A stretch of DNA of 64,000 nt, taken from JAALLB01 sp964502215 (GTDB lineage: Bacteria; Pseudomonadota; Alphaproteobacteria; Rhizobiales; Rhizobiaceae). Position numbers and translations under genes: made by a program. Of the stretch, positions 61,520 to 64,000 are shown one piece after another. How positions within the stretch are numbered: position 1 is the first letter of the stretch; each line of letters begins with the position of its first letter. The notes beneath the pieces were generated by a model. It was not told where the DNA came from and did not search any database. It saw nothing but the letters and a program-made list of their open reading frames with translations. The stretch lies in contig CAZCUN010000008.1 of assembly GCA_964502215.1 (NCBI GenBank), positions 1 through 64,000 on the forward strand. Direction: 5' to 3'.

Positions 61520-61555
61520 ACTTCTTGATTTCAATAACGTCAGTGCTTTTAGTTC

Positions 61556-64000
61556 CTAGAAGTTGAGAGAAATATCTCTATGCCCAGAATTACAGCCTGC
61601 AATGAACAAACCTAAGTCACGCGGCATATTGGTTTGTTGGCGTAATCCAATAGTGCCACGAATATCTTGTTCATAAGCCTGTACTTTAGGCAAAATATTT
61701 TGGCTAGCCGCCTCTGAGCGCCATTCGACTTCATTATCATATGCTGAAAGCGCTTTTTGCAATTCACCAAGTACTTTATCTTTGTCTGGTGTTTTCGCTT
61801 TTAGCGCACGACGTACTTTCGAAAGAGCTTTCCTAACATCACCAGGGCCTGCCACTTCACCAAAAGTACTTTCCATAGCTTTGATAACTTCAACCATAGC
61901 TGCAGGCTCTTCTGATTCAATTCTAGTAGCAAGTCCTTTTAGGCCTTCACCCTGCTCAACAAACAGACCTGTACTATCAAGCGTTTGCATCAACTCACGA
62001 ACTGGTTCATACCCACTATCAACAGCTCTACGGTATTGTGTACGAAGTTTTGTTTCTGCTTTTAATAGTTCAACAAAATCTTTGCGCTTACCTTCCCATT
62101 CTGCAGGAATAAGCTTTTCAAGTTCAGCTATTTCAGCCTCAAGACCCTTGATTTGTTCATTTACAACGTCGCGCTTGGCAGCGTTCTCGTCACCGCGCAA
62201 ACGACTAGCAGCATTTTGAAGCTCTTTAATCTCCTTTTCATGAACACGCGCATCACGTTGAATGCGTCGCACCGTTTCATGCAATGGTCGATATGCACCA
62301 GATGCATCATCAATAACAACTTCTGCCTTGAATGCTTCTTGCAATAACCCTTGAGCAGAAGAAGCATTTTCCAAGCCGCCTTTAAAATCCTTTGATAGAT
62401 TTTTTGGCAGTGCGCTTAAATCAATCTTACTCGCAAGATCAATTGCTGTATTTATTTTAGCGCCATTTACAGTAAATTGCTGACTCACATATTGTTCGAC
62501 ACAATATTGAATTTGAGGATTACGCGGTGGTGGTGCTGTTTCTGATACTAACAACGAGCGGTTTGGCAAGTAATTCACTAGGGTTGGATAGAAGCCCACA
62601 ATAACAAGTGCTAAGAGTTGTAATCCAATGAAAGGAATTACGCCTTTATACATAGCAAGTGTTTTTACAGCTGCTGGCGCAACACCCCTTAGGTAGAACA
62701 AAGCAAAACCAAATGGTGGCGTTAAGAACGACGTTTGAATGTTCAAACCAATCATGACACCAAGCCATACCGCAGTAATGTTTGCAGATGGATCAGAAAG
62801 TAGAATTGGTGCAACAATTGGCACAACCACAACGGCAATTTCAATAAAGTCTAAGAAGAAACCAAGCACAAAGATTACAGCCATCACAATTATGAACTTA
62901 GTCCAGAACCCGCCTGGCAAACCTTCTAGGAAATGCTTTACAAGTTCCTCCCCTCCAAATGCGCGGAAAGCAGCTGTTAGCATTGCAGCACCTAAAAGAA
63001 TGATAAATACAAGCGATGTTGTTTTTGCTGTTTCAACCATAACACTACGAAGTGTGTCGTCAGTTTTATAAACACGCCATGCGCTCCATGCGAGTGAAAG
63101 CACCAAAATGGCCACTGCAATAATAGCAATAGTAACACCAAGCTTATCATTAGAAGTCGTTATATTTTTAATATTAGTATTAAAATTTGCCACAACAAAA
63201 CTGATAACAACTAGAGAGACAATTGCTAAAATAGCTGGAAAGTAAGTCGACTTTTTTCCTTCATGAAGACGATAGCCACCCATTACTAAAGCACCAGCAG
63301 CACCAATCGCACCAGCTTGGTTCACAGTTGCAACACCGGTAAGAATTGAACCGAGCACTAAGAATATCAATGCAAGTGGTGGGATAAGTGTCAGGAATAC
63401 TTTTCTCCAAAATGCAGCATCAAAATCACCGCCATAACGAACAGCAGGTGCTACACTTGGTTTGAAGAATGCGAACACTAAAATATAAATCATATAAAGT
63501 GCGACAAGCACCATACCAGGAATAAACGCACCTAAGAACATTTCCCCTGCACTTGTTGAACCTACTTCAAAAACAGAAGGCATTGAGAGTTCGCCAGTAT
63601 TTTCCTTGTATAAATTCTGACGTGCTGTTCCTGCCTGATCTGCCGAACTAGAAAGCTGGTCAGCAAGAATAATCAAAACAATAGACGGGGGAATAATTTG
63701 CCCTAAAGTTCCTGAAGCAGCAATTGTTCCTGTTGCCAAAGACGGCGAATAATTATTTCGAAGCATAGCTGGTAGAGAAATCAAACCCATTGCTACCACG
63801 GTTGCGCCTACAATACCTGTAGTCGCGGCCAATAATGCACCCACAAAGACAACTGAAATACCAAGGCCACCTGGAACAGGGCCAAAGAGTTGGGCCATCG
63901 TAATAAGTAAATCTTCAGCAATTTTAGAGCGTTGAAGCATGATGCCCATAAAAATGAACAAAGGGATCGCAATTAGCGTATCGCGTTCGGGTTCCCAATA
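61556..64000 (-). CDS. TRAP transporter large permease (DctM family) with long C-terminal extension, 5' end outside the window
   Basis: This is the large membrane subunit of a tripartite ATP-independent periplasmic transporter, which imports organic acids or similar solutes with sodium or proton drive and a binding protein. The frame is open to the window edge (last visible segment upstream reads DTLIAIPLFIFMG), so the gene starts beyond it. The membrane part has the DctM features FVGALLAATTGIVGATVVAMGLISLPAML and SGTLGQIIPPSIVLIILAD in the first half and LGFFLDFIEIAVVVVPIVAP and LNIQTSFLTPPFGFALFYLRG in the second, with an unusually long central part with several extra spans. Then roughly the last 300 residues are soluble and strongly helical (EIKELQNAASRLRGDE, IKGLEAEIAELEKLIP), probably coiled coil. 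Ordinary DctM proteins are about 430 residues. Partner genes are not in the window. Confidence 0.9.
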   Translation of the reverse strand, partial: YWEPERDTLIAIPLFIFMGIMLQRSKIAEDLLITMAQLFGPVPGGLGISVVFVGALLAATTGIVGATVVAMGLISLPAMLRNNYSPSLATGTIAASGTLGQIIPPSIVLIILADQLSSSADQAGTARQNLYKENTGELSMPSVFEVGSTSAGEMFLGAFIPGMVLVALYMIYILVFAFFKPSVAPAVRYGGDFDAAFWRKVFLTLIPPLALIFLVLGSILTGVATVNQAGAIGAAGALVMGGYRLHEGKKSTYFPAILAIVSLVVISFVVANFNTNIKNITTSNDKLGVTIAIIAVAILVLSLAWSAWRVYKTDDTLRSVMVETAKTTSLVFIILLGAAMLTAAFRAFGGEELVKHFLEGLPGGFWTKFIIVMAVIFVLGFFLDFIEIAVVVVPIVAPILLSDPSANITAVWLGVMIGLNIQTSFLTPPFGFALFYLRGVAPAAVKTLAMYKGVIPFIGLQLLALVIVGFYPTLVNYLPNRSLLVSETAPPPRNPQIQYCVEQYVSQQFTVNGAKINTAIDLASKIDLSALPKNLSKDFKGGLENASSAQGLLQEAFKAEVVIDDASGAYRPLHETVRRIQRDARVHEKEIKELQNAASRLRGDENAAKRDVVNEQIKGLEAEIAELEKLIPAEWEGKRKDFVELLKAETKLRTQYRRAVDSGYEPVRELMQTLDSTGLFVEQGEGLKGLATRIESEEPAAMVEVIKAMESTFGEVAGPGDVRKALSKVRRALKAKTPDKDKVLGELQKALSAYDNEVEWRSEAASQNILPKVQAYEQDIRGTIGLRQQTNMPRDLGLFIAGCNSGHRDISLNF

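Noticed and set aside
63940..63961. A start codon for the TRAP permease at the in-frame TTG near the window edge
   Set aside because: The frame stays open to the last base and the residues before it continue the normal DctM sequence, so the gene begins outside the window.

Overview
The window is an AT-rich (roughly 40% GC by eye) chromosomal segment of an alphaproteobacterium, most likely a member of the Hyphomicrobiales (Rhizobiales). This is inferred from gene order: tpiA-secG-pyrG, ppiD-trpDC-moaC-moeA-lexA-comEC-gltX-gltA, rpsB-tsf-pyrH-frr-uppS-cdsA-rseP-bamA-lpxD-fabZ-lpxA-lpxI-lpxB, and nuoA-N followed by birA, rnj, mce, a DUF1467 gene, proS and lolCD. It also fits the direct-repeat GTTC-N7-GTTC SOS boxes and LpxI in place of LpxH. 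The genus cannot be read from the sequence. There is no insertion sequence, prophage, integrase or CRISPR array; most of the window is core housekeeping DNA.

Layout. 1-4200: two orphan genes, then pyrG, secG and tpiA on the minus strand. 4347-9845: a plus-strand run of ppiD, trpD, trpC, moaC and moeA, the last four joined by TAATG stop/start overlaps. 9838-17464: a lysine-tailed polysaccharide deacetylase and comEC on the minus strand, interleaved with lexA, gltX and gltA on the plus strand. 17514-31123: a long minus-strand block that reads from ribosomal protein S2 and EF-Ts through UMP kinase, ribosome recycling, undecaprenyl-PP and CDP-diglyceride synthesis, RseP and BamA to lipid A synthesis. 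It couples translation with envelope building. 31384-38590: dnaE, a 32-codon SOS-type microprotein gene, lolD, lolC and proS. 38591-38982: a gene-free stretch with a plus-strand terminator that suggests a small RNA. 38983-60034: the 14-gene complex I operon plus birA, rnj, mce and a DUF1467 gene, all on the minus strand. 60264-60490: tRNA-Asp and tRNA-Val. 60626-64000: an SGNH-hydrolase-like membrane protein and the 3' part of a large TRAP-transporter permease gene that leaves the window.

Three things stand out. First, between dnaE and lolD there is an unlisted 32-residue single-span membrane peptide with a good ribosome-binding site, its own terminator, and a promoter overlapped by two perfect, overlapping SOS boxes. 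By size, topology and control it resembles the SOS-induced division inhibitors of alphaproteobacteria. Second, one roughly 65-residue helix-hairpin-helix-like module occurs four times: at the end of ribosomal protein S2, at the end of NuoE, and at the end of two accessory proteins inside the nuo operon, one of them a membrane protein with a histone-H1-like tail. Third, the nuo operon carries six non-canonical genes (two lipoproteins, a DUF3291 protein, the two module proteins and an 85-residue two-span protein locked between nuoH and nuoI by ATGA overlaps), which are candidates for lineage-specific complex I subunits or assembly factors.
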